From NCBI GenBank assembly GCA_023159155.1, contig JAJNNX010000005.1:682001-746000 (forward strand): 64,000 nucleotides of DNA, in the 5' to 3' direction. Numbering within the stretch: position 1 is the first letter of the stretch; each line of letters begins with the position of its first letter. Position numbers and translations under genes: made by a program. This DNA comes from Ustulina deusta. Lineage: Eukaryota; Ascomycota; Sordariomycetes; Xylariales; Xylariaceae. Of the stretch, positions 9,365-21,437 are shown in pieces. The notes under the pieces are model-generated. The model was not told where the DNA came from, made no database searches, and saw only the letters and a list, made by a program, of their open reading frames with translations.

Positions 9365-12300
9365 TTACTTTAGCCCAAATCCTTCGCTCTCGTTCACTGC
9401 TCGCCAGAGAGAACTCTCTAGCCTCTCCTGTGAGCGGTAGCGGTATAATGATAGGATATTAAAACAGGTCCTAGCGGAGGGAAACCTCCCTTCATCATTG
9501 CCGAGGCAATTGATTTTGATAACTAGTGATGCCGCGCCCATGGCAGGAATTCGATCGCTGCCAGTAATGAAAGACAAGAGCCTACGTTGGTCTTTTGGTG
9601 GTGCATTCTCAAATGTGCCCCAAAACCAAAGAATGGTAGATTCGGTTTTTGGGCTACTTCCTCTTGGCCAATTCGTGTAGGCGGCGACAGCTTTCAGAGA
9701 AGCTATATCAAGAGGCTCGTCTGAACCACGCACCAGCAACTCGATCTCTTCGGGCTTGAACAATGTCAAAGCATTGCCAGCACATACCGTGAAGAAACCT
9801 CGTTTGAAGGGCTCAAACTGACGAGCAATAGAGATATCAAGCAGATATCTCACATAGAGATCGACGTATTCCTTGCGATTGGCATTTGTCACCATCTTTG
9901 TCTCTCCACCTGAGCATAGAGGTACTCGAATGCGTGTCCCGTACCTTTCGACGTCTATCACGAAATCTAGACAGAATGTTGATTGTACGTCACCATCAAA
10001 ATTCAGTAACTGGCGCAAACCTCTTGCGAGGACAGGGCGAAACTCGGCTAGATCGTCCAAGGTGTAGTTCATGGTTGGCCGCGCGTGACCAGGTGTGCCA
10101 GCTGCTGGGGAGGGTGCAGCAGCGAGGAGTTTGCGAAAGGCAAAGGGAGGGAACGCAACATCTAGGATTGTAGAGTTATAAATGGCGAGCCCTAAAACAA
10201 CGCCAACGAGGAAGTACTGGTCAGACGTTTCAAATGTGTGAGGGTTAAAGTAGCAGAACTGCGAGTCCTCATCATAAACGAAGAGACCTAGACAGAGAAT
10301 TCAGTTTATATATCATCACAGAGCGAATACGATTACACATACCATGATCCGGGTTGAATACCTCCCGCACGAGAAGAAGGAACCATTCTTTCCGAAGTCC
10401 GCCGCCATCTACGCCTTCTTCTCCTCGGAATTCGATACGCAAAGCTTTCTTGATGTCTTCACTGCCGCTTCCGACAACCTCGCTTACTTGCTGAAGGCTG
10501 TCATCCACCAGACATTCCCGGCGCACGTTGAACACGAGATGCTGTGTGTAGTTCTTATGCGTCAAAATACTATCAAAGAAGGCCTCTCTTGCCCTCCCCG
10601 CCATCTGCCGCTTGGCATCAAATTCCAGGATCTGAATCTTCGCCCAGATGCTCAGCAAGAACGGATATTGACAAAATGTGAACTTGCCCCTTCTCGATTC
10701 CCAAAGCTCAAAGTCAGACTTGAAATCAATGGTATCGACCAGTGTATTGTAGAAGTCGCTCGTGGTGAATATGTTTCCATACGGTCGTCCATCACTTGCG
10801 TGGCGTCGTCGCACGTAGGTATAACGATTTGCTGCAAAGATCAGAGCCATGAATCTGGCAGCCACTTTGATCTGCCAATCATCAGTATATGTCGTACGAT
10901 TTTGTTCAGCAGGCTGCTTCTGTTTTCTTGGTGACTTGGAGGCCTCTAGAGCCGCGTGTAGGGTAGCTGGAGTATTGCTAGCGCGTGCATTCGGCATCTG
11001 CGGAATCAAGCCATCCGTAAAATCAATCCTTGGCTCTACTTTCCTCTCGTTTTGTCGAGTTAACCTATGTGTGATGAAGGTGCTGGTTATGTCCTTTATC
11101 TGTAGTACCAAACATTCAGGAAGCCTTGACAACCAGGTTATCAAGTGGTGGTGGCAAACTTCTGATGAATTGGCTAGAAGACCGAATGTCCTCTTAAGGA
11201 TTCCCGAATGTCGCCCTATAGATGATCGATCCTCTGTATCGAATGCTTTGGCATAATTCTTTCCTTTTTTTGATTGTGGATAATACCCCGGATAGGAGTG
11301 GGCTCCTGGAACAAGAAGGGGGTTGGCGAGGAGAATCAACAGGAAACGTACATCTTGAGGTTCAATCATTAACCATCCAGGTCGCTTCAGGAGCGTCTCA
11401 GTACACTTGAAAAGAGATCTCTGCAAATGTTCCTGGGCCTGGAGAACTAACTGTTCGAATTGCTGTGATGCAGATTCTTCCAATTTCTGCATTGCCTCGA
11501 TTTCTTGTAGTTCTTCGTAGACCTGCATCCAACTCTCCGCAGCATTGTTCACAATATGGTACCATTCCATTACTGCACTCCAATCAATACGGGGCGATCG
11601 CGAAGTGACAATTGAAGTTTTATCCTCATAGCGCCGAGATGATGCTCGTGAAACATTCATCTCCTCTTGTCCACCAGTCCACCATGAACCATTCTCAGCA
11701 AAGTCGCCGAGGAGGAGGAGTTTCGGGTCGAGCTCGGAAATTGGCGCGTCTTCGCGAGCTGCTTCTCTCCTAGTCTCCCCGGGCGGCCGTCTCATAACGT
11801 CAGGGGGTGGTTTTGCACTGACGCTAACTCGTCGAGAAAGAAACGAATTATTGACACATGATGAATTTGTCCCAAAACACTGAGCCAGATAGTCTTCTAC
11901 TTTCTTAAAAATCCCTTTAGGATCAATAATAGACTTCTGTGGGCTCATATGAGAACTGTTCTCTCCAGACTGCAATGGTGGAGGACGCGAAGAACTCGTA
12001 GCTTCAGGATACGATGTCGAGTGAGACCTTGTGTGATGTGAAGCAAATTTCAAGGGATTTGGCTCCAAGCCGAGGTTCGAAAAATCATCAAACATTGTAT
12101 TGTAACGAGAGACGGGTGGGGTGTTGACTGAAGAGGGCGAACTTTCAGGTTTGTTTGGGTAGTCTTGAAGAGTGAAATAATCCTCCGCGTACCTAGATGG
12201 TGATTGACCGACCGCAGTAGGTTGTTGCTGACCCGAATCTCTCGAACCCCATTGCTGCAAAGCAGAACGCAAGCAAATTCTAATCAGATTTTTTGTATGC

Positions 12301-12965
12301 TCAATTGAAATAAGATTCGCTACACGAGCGGTTAGCAACTTGCGCCAAAGAAGCCCAGATTCTAATCACGAACGTGTGTTTACAGGCCCTCCCAACGGAG
12401 AGGCTCCAGTCGGTTGCGCTCGCGAAGCAGGATGGGAGACTATCCGGATAGTAGAACGCGGAGCTAGAGTATACGACTTGACATCATTTATCGTCAAACA
12501 TTTGGTGCATCTGAAGACCGAGAGTTCTTTGGGCCACCGCACAAGGCCGGCACATGTCATACAGTTCCCCGTAGCGAGCTCGGCAGGCCCCGGCGCTGCC
12601 TTGCTAGGATTCGCGGCTTGAGACGAACTCGAATATATCTTGGTGTTGTAATCATGATCACCAACATCGTCGTCATAACCGAACTCGTTGTCGGCGGCAG
12701 CATGCTTCTTTTTCTTGCTAGAGAATAACGAGGGGAATGGATGGCTCATTGACCGGGAGTGCTTGCTTAATGGCTTCGGTTTGGCAATGATGTCGTCTTC
12801 GGAACTGCTCGAGTCTCCCTGGCGTTGTTGAAGACTACGGAGAGAGGGTTGGATTTCACGAAATCTCGAGTTCGCTCTCGATCGAGTAGGCGGTTCGTTC
12901 GAGACGGGGTCGCGTACGGCGAAGTCATATTGGCCGAGGGAAGGTCTGTTTGAACGGCCGAACAT
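9365..12965 (-). CDS. hul4: HECT-type E3 ubiquitin ligase, Hul4-like
   Basis: Transfers ubiquitin from an E2 to substrates through a catalytic thioester. Three exons, 12965-12384, 12338-10343 and 10287-9365, total 3501 nt and give 1166 aa, a usual length for filamentous-fungal Hul4 homologues. A disordered Ser/Lys-rich N-terminus is followed by a four-Cys zinc finger (C135, C138, C153, C156 in CMTCAGLVRWP and FRCTKC). The SIEHTKNLIRICLR helix and a long middle region come next, and the C-terminal HECT domain runs from about residue 800. The catalytic Cys is C1134 in SARTCFN, and the chain ends ESEGFGLK as the family does. Intron 1 is only 45 nt with an AAG acceptor, but it is the choice that keeps frame. 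Naming as Hul4 rests on the zinc finger plus HECT layout. Transcription diverges from the gene at 16036 over a long spacer. Confidence 0.88.
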
Positions 12966-15900
12966 TGTGGTTGCATGAACTCGGCCACACGAACGGAAGC
13001 TGGAGGACGGAACAGCCAGAAAGGACAGGTTAGGATTGACTGCGCATCTGCAAGGCCAGTCTCGCGTGTCGCACGAGGGCAATGCCACCACCGCCGATCG
13101 TGACTTCCTGGGCCGAAGAGAGACAGAGAGCGAGGACGACGGCGACGGGACAGGGCAGGACAGGGCAGAGCAGGGCAGGGAAGGACAAGACAGGAGATGA
13201 GACCCCGAGGACAGAGCCACGGTCTGCCCAGAAAGACAGTTACAGGAGGCTACAAAGAGCTGCTATGACGTAGAAGAAGTATCGCAGGACGGCGAGTATA
13301 GAATTGTAGACCAGACACAAATACCGAGGCGCCTAGAGGGATCCGAAAACGGTGGAGTTGAGGCTGGGAGGATCGATCTACCGGCACACTAGATAGAGAA
13401 TACACATACAAGGGCAATGAAACAGAGGGCGGTTCGATGCAACTGCCACAGCCCTAGATACTACCTGGAAGTGGCTAGGATGTTTGGACATGAACAGGAT
13501 GAATATTATAGCCAAGCTGGAAAGTCAAGAGTATTCGGCAATTGGATTTCTTTTTGTCTACCTACCGATACCTACTACCAGGTTAGGGAGGTACAATACA
13601 TGGTCGGGGGTAGGTACTTTTATTTACCCAGGCATTTCATCGGAGTTTATCTCGCAGCATACCTAGATGTACGTCAGTGTACCTACCCGGGGACTACCTG
13701 TTAGCATAGTACCTTGGGGGTCTAAGTGTGGTGGGCCACAGAGCAGTAAGTCTCATGTAGGTACTGGGTCGCGCTGTTTGAATACTGGCTGGGATGGCCA
13801 ATTGCGGTGTTTCGCTTCCACTAATTGGACCCAGGCACTGAGAACCTGAGCCCCCAAAAAGTAGTGTACCTAGGTACCTACCTACTGATTGCGCCTTCAT
13901 AAACCCCACCATCAATTATGCACCCCAGCATTTCATCCAGCTGGTCACTCACTAGGAGTCGTTGTGCCTACATATATATTATACTATACCTAGAGTGGCT
14001 TGCATAGCTAGTGTATGTTGTGCAGCCTGAATTCTCTGGGATTTGGTTTGCAATAAAGTGTGTCTTACTAGATACGTCGCAGCAAACAAGGGGGTTTGTT
14101 TTAAGGTGACGTTTCTCTTACAAGCGTGTGATTTGGAATGTCCAACCAACCTGGCACAGGTATCAGATTGCTCGAACGACGCAGTGACAACAAGACGAAC
14201 TAAATAGTGCACAGTAAGTGATACCTATTGCGCACAATCTCCCAACTTCGTGGTTGAAAGGCCCCTTTGCCGCCAAGGGTCAAGGATAGGCGCCCAGCCG
14301 CTGTATTCCAGGGGGAGGCGGAAAAAGAAAACTTGTTGATTTACGATGCATATGCAAGTACATCCTCCCGAACACCCTTTCCACTCCAATCCGTGTCGCG
14401 ACCCGGCTCTCGGACCCAAATCCAATAAGAATGAAACAAGCAAACGCAACTCTACTGTGCGTCTTTTGTTTGACCATTCTGTGCTCGAAAGGCCACTAGC
14501 TATTGAAGACTTGAGCGAGATCAGGTAGGACTTCGATGGTTGAACAGAACTCTGTAAGCTGGGGCAAGGATCTGGGGTGTGAGCCCATGATGACGCAGCT
14601 AGAAATAACCTTATGCATATTCTCGTCATCGAAACTGCGAGCACGCTACGTACTTAAGCTTACAGAAAACCGATAGAAGATCGGTAATTACCTAAGTAGG
14701 TACTCAGCTCCCTCAGCTCCCCTCAGCTCTATTCAGCCCTTTCATACAATTCACTCGCTACGTGCCAACTATGCGTCGAAACTCAGCCCTCGGCCCTGGT
14801 TTGAAGAGACCACATTGATAGGCTAAGAGGAACCAAAGCACTCTAGTGTGAGTAGCCTCTTAACACCTAGATAGTCCTAGATTTACGCCATTTTGATTCG
14901 AATACCATAAATAAGTATTTCATGACAAATTTGAATAGGTACTAGGAAATCAATTTTGAGGTTCTTGCGCGAGTCACTTCTACACGCCGCAGATTTGCCA
15001 TCATCCCACATATCCATGGGTAAATTTTTGGCGTGGATTGATCAATGAGGTGTCTGTAAGGTGTTGAGGGTGACTTCAATTGCGAAGTGACACAACTAAT
15101 ACCTAGTAGTCACATCTTTGCAGCCGGAAAAGAAGTAATGCTTTCATCACATGGCCAAAGGTGGGCAGTGTTTGTGAATAGGCCTCACATATCCTCTCAT
15201 CCCTTCACATTCGCAAGTACTTGTGCATGGCTGGGAGACGCGTGTCACTGATCTGGTTCACAAGGACAATCCCCAATCAACTTACTCATTTCATATGTTG
15301 TGAACCACACATCAATCAGTGCTGGCAGGCAACAACTTAAAGTATGAACATCGCTCACTCTTGTGTGTTTTACCAAGTCTGACATGTGATGGTGTCTTGG
15401 CGCTCAACGATTTCTTCAGTCACACCTCTATGAAAGAGCACAAGAGCAATTGAACAATTGTCAACTCTAGATTGGCTCAAGTATAAATCTGTACCGTTAA
15501 ATTTATGAAAGGCGCTCTCCTGTGTACGTGTAACAGTGGGTGACCACAGCCGAAGGTGTTTACCATCCAACAATTCCTATAGATTGTGGAAGGTGTCGAT
15601 ATCCAGACCAAGAGACGGGGTCTCCTCTTAATGCCCTTGAAGATGGCAGTGAGTATAATAAATGGGTGCAATAATGTATACTACTCTATAAAGCGGAGTC
15701 AGACTTTCCTACCGATTAGGAGGTTGTTTCCATTGTACATTGTACGCAATTAAAGAAACTAGCCCCTGAGCGGGAAGGCGACTAATAATCGCATATTCAC
15801 AATCGCAGTTAACCCATACGCAGCATCCTGTGCTTCATAGGTAATGTAACACTGCATCCAAATCCCCATCGTCAGTGTTGACATTAGCTTCACCTTGACA

Positions 15901-16035
15901 TACACAGGCCTCATCATCATTGGTCAACCTCAGCAGTGGCGATCATCAGGCAACCCCAATCCCCCACCCCCATCGAGTTTGGATCTGTGATTGAAATAGT
16001 CATGTAATCCAGGTGTATGCCCACGACCTAGCAAG
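12966..16035. other. 3.1-kb spacer, no supported gene
   Basis: Only short overlapping frames on both strands, none with family motifs. The left 500 nt are probably the Hul4 promoter and leader. TACCTA/CCTAGGTA motifs cluster at 13560-13700, 13865-13885 and 14690-14705. The final 300 nt before 16036 are the likely promoter of the next gene. Confidence 0.5.
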
Positions 16036-17147
16036 ATGGATTTCAGTTTTCAAGGCCTGGTCCAGCAACACGCCGCCCAGATGGACGCCGCCTTCCGCAG
16101 CCTCGTCGACACCATTGTACGAAGCAGCAAGTTGAACATAGCCCTGCTCCGTATCAGCAATGTCACCGAACAGTAAGCCACGAACCAAACCACATCGCTC
16201 CCTCTTCTCACGCCACCTCACTAACCCTCCCCAGCTCCTTCCACGTCTCCCTCGAGGCCCGCATAACCAAGACGGGACCTGCGAGCGCCAGCATCACGCC
16301 CATGACAGTCGACCTGTGCGGGCCGTCCGGGCACTTCGGCAACGTGACGTTGCCCGCGATAACGACGCAGGCATACGGCACCAACGTCGTGGTGACGAAC
16401 CAGCTAGTGCACATCATCGACAGGGACGCCCTGAAAGCCTTCATCCAAGCCATCATCCAAGACGGCGTGGTGCTGTCCCTGCGCAACGGGCGGACCTCCA
16501 TCACAGCCCTGGGCGTCGGGCCGCGAGAGATCGTCTACGAAAAGGAGATCGCGCTCCCGGGCATGCGAGGGCCGGCGGTGAGCGTGCACGCCGCGAGCCT
16601 CCTGCCGAACCCCCTCAGCTCGTCCTCGACGGCCAGCCTCAGCACAACGCGCAGCCTCATCACGACGCGCAGCTCTTCTTCCACCGCGAGCGCCGGCGGC
16701 GGCGGGAACGCCGTCTCGATCGTCTTGCACGTGGCGAATCCGAGCCCGGTAGAAGTCAGCTTCGGCACGTGCTCCTTCGACATCCAGGACCACGAAGGCA
16801 GGCTCGTGGCGGAGCTCAAGGGCCGTCTCGATATCCGCCGCGACCAGTTCGAGGGCACGTTTCAGGGGAGCGTAAACAAGGCGGTTGCGGCCAAGTTGGC
16901 AGCCGATGTGAAAGAGGCCGGCGGAAGCAAGGCCGGCAAGAGCGATGGCCAGGCTCCTCAGGCTAGGCTGGTAGGGCGGCGTTGCGCGGGCGCGGGATGG
17001 TGCGACGAGACAGTCAAGGGCATTAATGTGCCCCTCCAACACGCGAGCAGACTGTTCCGCGCGCTGGGTATGGACGACGGCATGGAAGAGCCAGAGGAGG
17101 AGCGAGGCGGTTTCACGACGTGGACGGACAGATTCATGATGCGGTAG
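16036..17147 (+). CDS. Uncharacterised fungal protein, 349 aa
   Basis: Two exons, 16036-16172 and 16235-17147, with an intron (GTAAGC..CCCCAG, CTAACC branch site) that closes in frame. I do not recognise an exact family. The first about 130 residues after the intron are a beta-rich domain with repeated short strands (SFHVSLEARI, VTLPAITTQAYGTNVVV, then VHIIDRDALKAF), somewhat like the DUF3712/LEA-type beta-sandwich of fungal proteins. A Ser-rich linker (about 160-190) follows, then a second similar beta unit (NAVSIVLHVANPSPVEVSFG). The tail is acidic with WTDRFMMR at the end. There is no signal peptide or clear membrane helix. The coding part is GC-rich relative to its flanks. The gene itself is well supported; the function is open. 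Confidence 0.8.
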
Positions 17148-17497
17148 TAGTTGTTGTGTTTAGGCGAGCGGTCATTTCCGCGTCGTGCCAGAATTGGTCA
17201 ACTACAGTGGTTAAGGTAATTGTCTGCAATGAGAGATTAGACAGGAAGATGCCCATCTGGTTCCAGGGGGGAATGGCTAGAGATATACGATTCCGCAAGT
17301 CCTGAGTTCTCCAACAGTCCGTATCAAGCCAGAACACCCCCATTATTTCTTTTTTCCGTGCCGCCCTTCCCCTCTATTGCCGTCCATCTTCTCCATTAGT
17401 CTAGTCTATTGAAATGCCCCGAACGCTTGAATGCAGATGCGAAGTCTCGGTATTTGAAAAGTGGTAGTAGGTTAGGGAATGCAACACTCCACCAAAA
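17148..17497. other. Short 3' spacer between convergent genes
   Basis: Lies between the stops of the plus-strand 349-aa gene and the minus-strand GT31 gene. It is presumably 3' UTR and polyadenylation sequence. Nothing else is seen. Confidence 0.5.
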
Positions 17498-18932
17498 TCA
17501 CGGCATAACCCAGCGCGACCCACTACAAGATGCCTCCATTTTCTCCATAAACGACTCGACGCGTTTCAAAATCCAACCAGAATCGACCGGCGCATTCCAC
17601 TGCTGCTCGTTGGACTGTCCCTTTCCGAGCTTGGCCGAACTTGACGTTTTGCAAGTGTGCGAAGCGAGAGAGAATTGCACGCAGTCGGCTTGGCTCTCGC
17701 AGATCCGTCGACATTCTGCGAATGAGGCGTTCTCACTTTGCACGTCGGATGAGAGGTTGTCCCAGTAAGATATCTGGTCCTTCATTTGAGGGAAAACCAG
17801 CTCGCGGAAAATATCTCCGTGGCGTGGGAACGTATTGTTCTAGAAGTCGAGGTCAATATTAGTTTCTCGGGCCCTCGTCTCGGATTCTCGGATAGGGGAG
17901 TGTGTGGCCTACCGCTAACTTCCATCGTCGCTCAAAATCATAGTACGTGTAGATATCGTCGGGGTTCATATGATGGTAGCTAGCAACATTGTAGCACCAG
18001 AGAAAGCGACCCTCGTTGGATATCGTCTTCACGTCGATCATGGCTAGCTTCTCACCTTCGAGAGTCGGCCAAATCGGCGAGAGCTCTACACCCGCATCAG
18101 TTATGACTCTCGAGAGAATGAAGTCGCCAGCCCATTGATTTATGGTGAATTCATTGTAAGTCTTGTTATCTGCCGTATGCTGTTTTACAAGCATTCCCAT
18201 CGCCGAGTTGGAAACAATAATGCCTGCGCCTCCGTAGGCGAATACGCTGGATCCAATATTCATCTCACGACCAATGTACAAGGGCTTAGAGGCGTCGATA
18301 GCCGATAAATAAGCGAGGAGACTGGTCCAGAATACATATGTGTCGCCCTCGATGAAGACATACCACTTGCTTGTAGGGTGCTGGCGATAGGCTTTACTCG
18401 CTACAGGGAGGAATTTCCACTTGTCCAACTTCCAGGCGGGTGTGTCACGACCCAAGTCGGTGTTGGGAGCGTCTGCCCAGCCAGCAACCTCATCTGAGAC
18501 GGCGCTTTTGCCATATGCTCGCAAGTAACGATAGTATTCAAAGTCGGAATGCTGTGCTACAAGACCAGAGTCGATCTCGTCGAGGGCGTCTGCGATATGA
18601 ATTCCGGCAAATTCCTCCTCCATATCGGACCAGATTCCATAATGCCGAAAGCACGGCAAGGTGGTATTAAGGAGCGGTGGTATTTTCTGGTTGACTTCGT
18701 TAGACCCTGTCCTAACGATGACGAAGACATCTTCGAGCCCTCCCAGTGACGGACAATGGCCTTGATGCCCCTTTTCGTCTACAGAGGTTGCTGTCGTCAC
18801 ATGTTGACTGGTATTAACCGAAACACGACGAGACTCGTGAAACAGATGAAATACTCCAACGATTAGAATCAAGATGCCAACATTAGTCGTGAGCTGCCGT
18901 CGATTCCTCGACAAGGTAGGTGTCCGTGCCAT
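17498..18932 (-). CDS. Glycosyltransferase family 31-type type II membrane protein
   Basis: Likely a Golgi or ER transferase that adds a sugar from a nucleotide donor to a glycan; the exact substrate is unknown. Two exons, 18932-17913 and 17839-17498, give 453 aa. Residues about 16-31 are a signal anchor (VGILILIVGVFHLF). The catalytic part has WYVFIEGDTYVFW (E195, D197), the usual acidic DxD-like site of fungal GT31/Fringe-like enzymes, then YIGREMNIGSSVFAYGGAG with the Gly-rich acceptor loop, and AGDFILSRVI. Exon 2 adds a Cys-rich tail (AECRRICESQADC, then FSLASHTC, SGWILKR, SCSGSRWVMP) resembling a PAN/Apple-like region seen in the same fungal proteins. All parts look intact. Confidence 0.82.
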
Positions 18933-21437
18933 ATTAAAGACGAGTTACAAGATAAATAGAGTATACCTAAAAGGGGGGGGAATAAATATATATATAACAG
19001 GATATGCACGATCTGAAAAGAATGTAAGAATACTTAAGAGGCTGTTCAGGTCAGGAAACTTGTTTTCGCGTTGACGTCAAATTCCCAATGGTCCCATGAT
19101 AGTGAGATTTTTGGGTCGCCGGCGAGCCTATGATGCTGATCCTAATAGTTGATATCCAGCCGTTGTATGCAGTATTATAGCCTCTGGCCCAAGTCAAGAT
19201 GCTGAAAAAGAGTGAAGTCGAGGGGAACGTGGGCGTCTGCTAATTTCTGATGTTGAAGGGCGCTACTCATTTTTCTATCTATACTACTTTATCAGCAGCT
19301 AGTCTAAGGCTGACAAGGAAGTGGCTCAGTGTCGAATGATCTACGTGTGCAGCTTGGAGTACCCATCGTAATTACGTGCACTAGCCCAAGCTGACCATGA
19401 CTCGTCGATGATCTGTTGGCGTTGTCTGGATCAAACCTCAATACATATGCACATCACCTTTGTAGATTTAAGCCTCCATCTTCTAATTCCTTTTATTGCC
19501 TTGGTATATGTCTACATCGATATCTCTTTCCCTCTCTTTTTGTTCCATCTTTCACAAGCAAATATTTGCAACACCGTGTTCGGGGAGCTGACTGTAAGCG
19601 GATCCGTAAGATGAGCACTGATCTACATGTACACATGAAGACTAAGTAGCTAGTAGAACGACTAACTGACTAGATATCTAAGCCAGCAATTAGGTATCGA
19701 CCCTAATACCTGCAGCAGCGTGTCTAGCTTCAGCGGTCGGTGCAGCGGTGCTTCGGTCCTCGCTCAAAGAGCAAGGATTGTTGAAAGATGGAGGCTGTGG
19801 TGCTGGAGATATGCCTCACTGTCAGACTCAGCTGGCAGCTGAGCAGCGGAAGGGTTCATGAGTTTGACCAGATAACCGGGACTCATTTTGGCCGGGGAAC
19901 AAACCCGGAATAGCGCTGGATCAAACTAGAATCAATTGGGTGTTCTTTTGATTAGTCTGACTAATGAAAAGACAACTAAGCTGGAAGTAGTGTAGATTTT
20001 CTAGTCTAGTATATCAGCTGTAGTGTAGAAGGTGTTAAGTGGGCAGTGAAGGGTATCGAAGGTAGGTTGGGTTCCTATTATCGCTAGCATGCGCCGGTTG
20101 TCCCCTTTCTCTTATTTATACTTGGTGGGATAGTCGTGAATATTATACCTACCTAGGGGTAGTGCATGGTCGGCCATGGTATTGTGGGACGGTGCGAGGG
20201 ACAGTGCATATACGCACCTCTCACGATGACTACCGTCACTTCTCTCCATCTTTCCTTACAACATCAATACACGTAATCCACTTGCTACTACGATAGTATC
20301 TAAGAGTAGTGTTGAATGTCTATTGCCGAGCGCTCGAGCCGGAGTATCAGCTCCTTCTACATTATAATAATTATCATTAAAACAATAAATATAAACTGAT
20401 GTCTGCATCTCGCTCCCTTCATCTTATTCTTCTAACTATCGGTGTTCTCCTGACAAACCGATAGATGCTGGCATTACGTCTTCGCCCTTCGACTAGGTAC
20501 CACTAAAGGGGTCGAGTTTGCACGCAGATTGAGTTGCTCCAACGCGATGACACGATAGGTTCGTATTGATTAGGACTGATTGGTTTGGCGGCCGTTGTGC
20601 CTCTGGGTGCGAAGCGACTCTTGAAATCCAGGGCCATTCGAGCATGTCCATCAGCAGATTCGTACTAGAACGATCATACAATGGCGTCCAATATAGCACA
20701 GCATCTAATTGTATACTACATAGGTATGGTGAGGTTCTGCTGGATAGCCAGGTCATAAGGTGGATAGGTTCGAGTCCTATCAGCGCTATTTGGTTTTTCG
20801 CCTTATGGCTTATCTGGTATACCCATCACCCCGTTTCAGCTCAGAGATGGTTTCAACGTAGCATCCAGGTCAAAACGGGCTATGCATGACGTGACGAGGC
20901 ATGGCCGGCCATCAAGGTCGTGGGGTTCGTTCACAACATCCCCATGTCGGATCGGACCCTCTTATCCGAGGTGCCCACCCCGGATCCCGACCACTGCATA
21001 TGAATACTCACACTTTGCTTACCTTTCATGATACATCACATTTGCGTTCTCGTGTCTCCAACCTGCATAGGTACTCCGGGATCCGGGGTCGAGTGTTCAC
21101 TTGCGGGCTCGTTATGCCCGATTACGTACATACACTACTGCATGCAGGAACCGTACCATCGTAGACCGAATCGGGGAACACAGAATAGGAACGGAGAGCT
21201 TAAAATCAACGTCAGTCGAGACGGGGTTTAAAAAATATATCTCGATTACCTCCTATATCGTATAACTTTTGGTTCCCTTGACATAAGAAAACACAGGTAT
21301 GCATCTGTCTACCTTCTATGCAAGCCCCGCCTGTCTTGTTTATATAAGTCTTACCCCCGCGTACATCCACCAGCACCTCTTCTCTATTTTCATATAGTCG
21401 TACCGTAACGTTTTATCTAATGCACCTTTCTCTCTAT
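18933..21437. other. 2.5-kb spacer, no supported gene
   Basis: Mostly AT-leaning non-coding sequence, including GGGGGGGAATAAATATATATA at 18974-18994. A perfect 5-bp T-arm-like hairpin with GGTTCGAGTCC lies at 20764-20781, but no full tRNA fold could be built around it. The last 200 nt are the 3' flank of the dehydrogenase gene. Confidence 0.45.

Noticed and set aside
13417..13704. 95-codon plus-strand frame upstream of the Hul4-like gene
   Set aside because: Built largely on TACCTA repeats, no family motif, no splice structure.
14225..14644. 139-codon minus-strand frame with a possible signal peptide
   Set aside because: Composition and lack of any recognised domain suggest chance; overlapping frames are open on the other strand.
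16160..16966. Long Arg/His-rich plus-strand frame and antisense frames over the 349-aa gene
   Set aside because: Shadow frames of a GC-rich coding exon.
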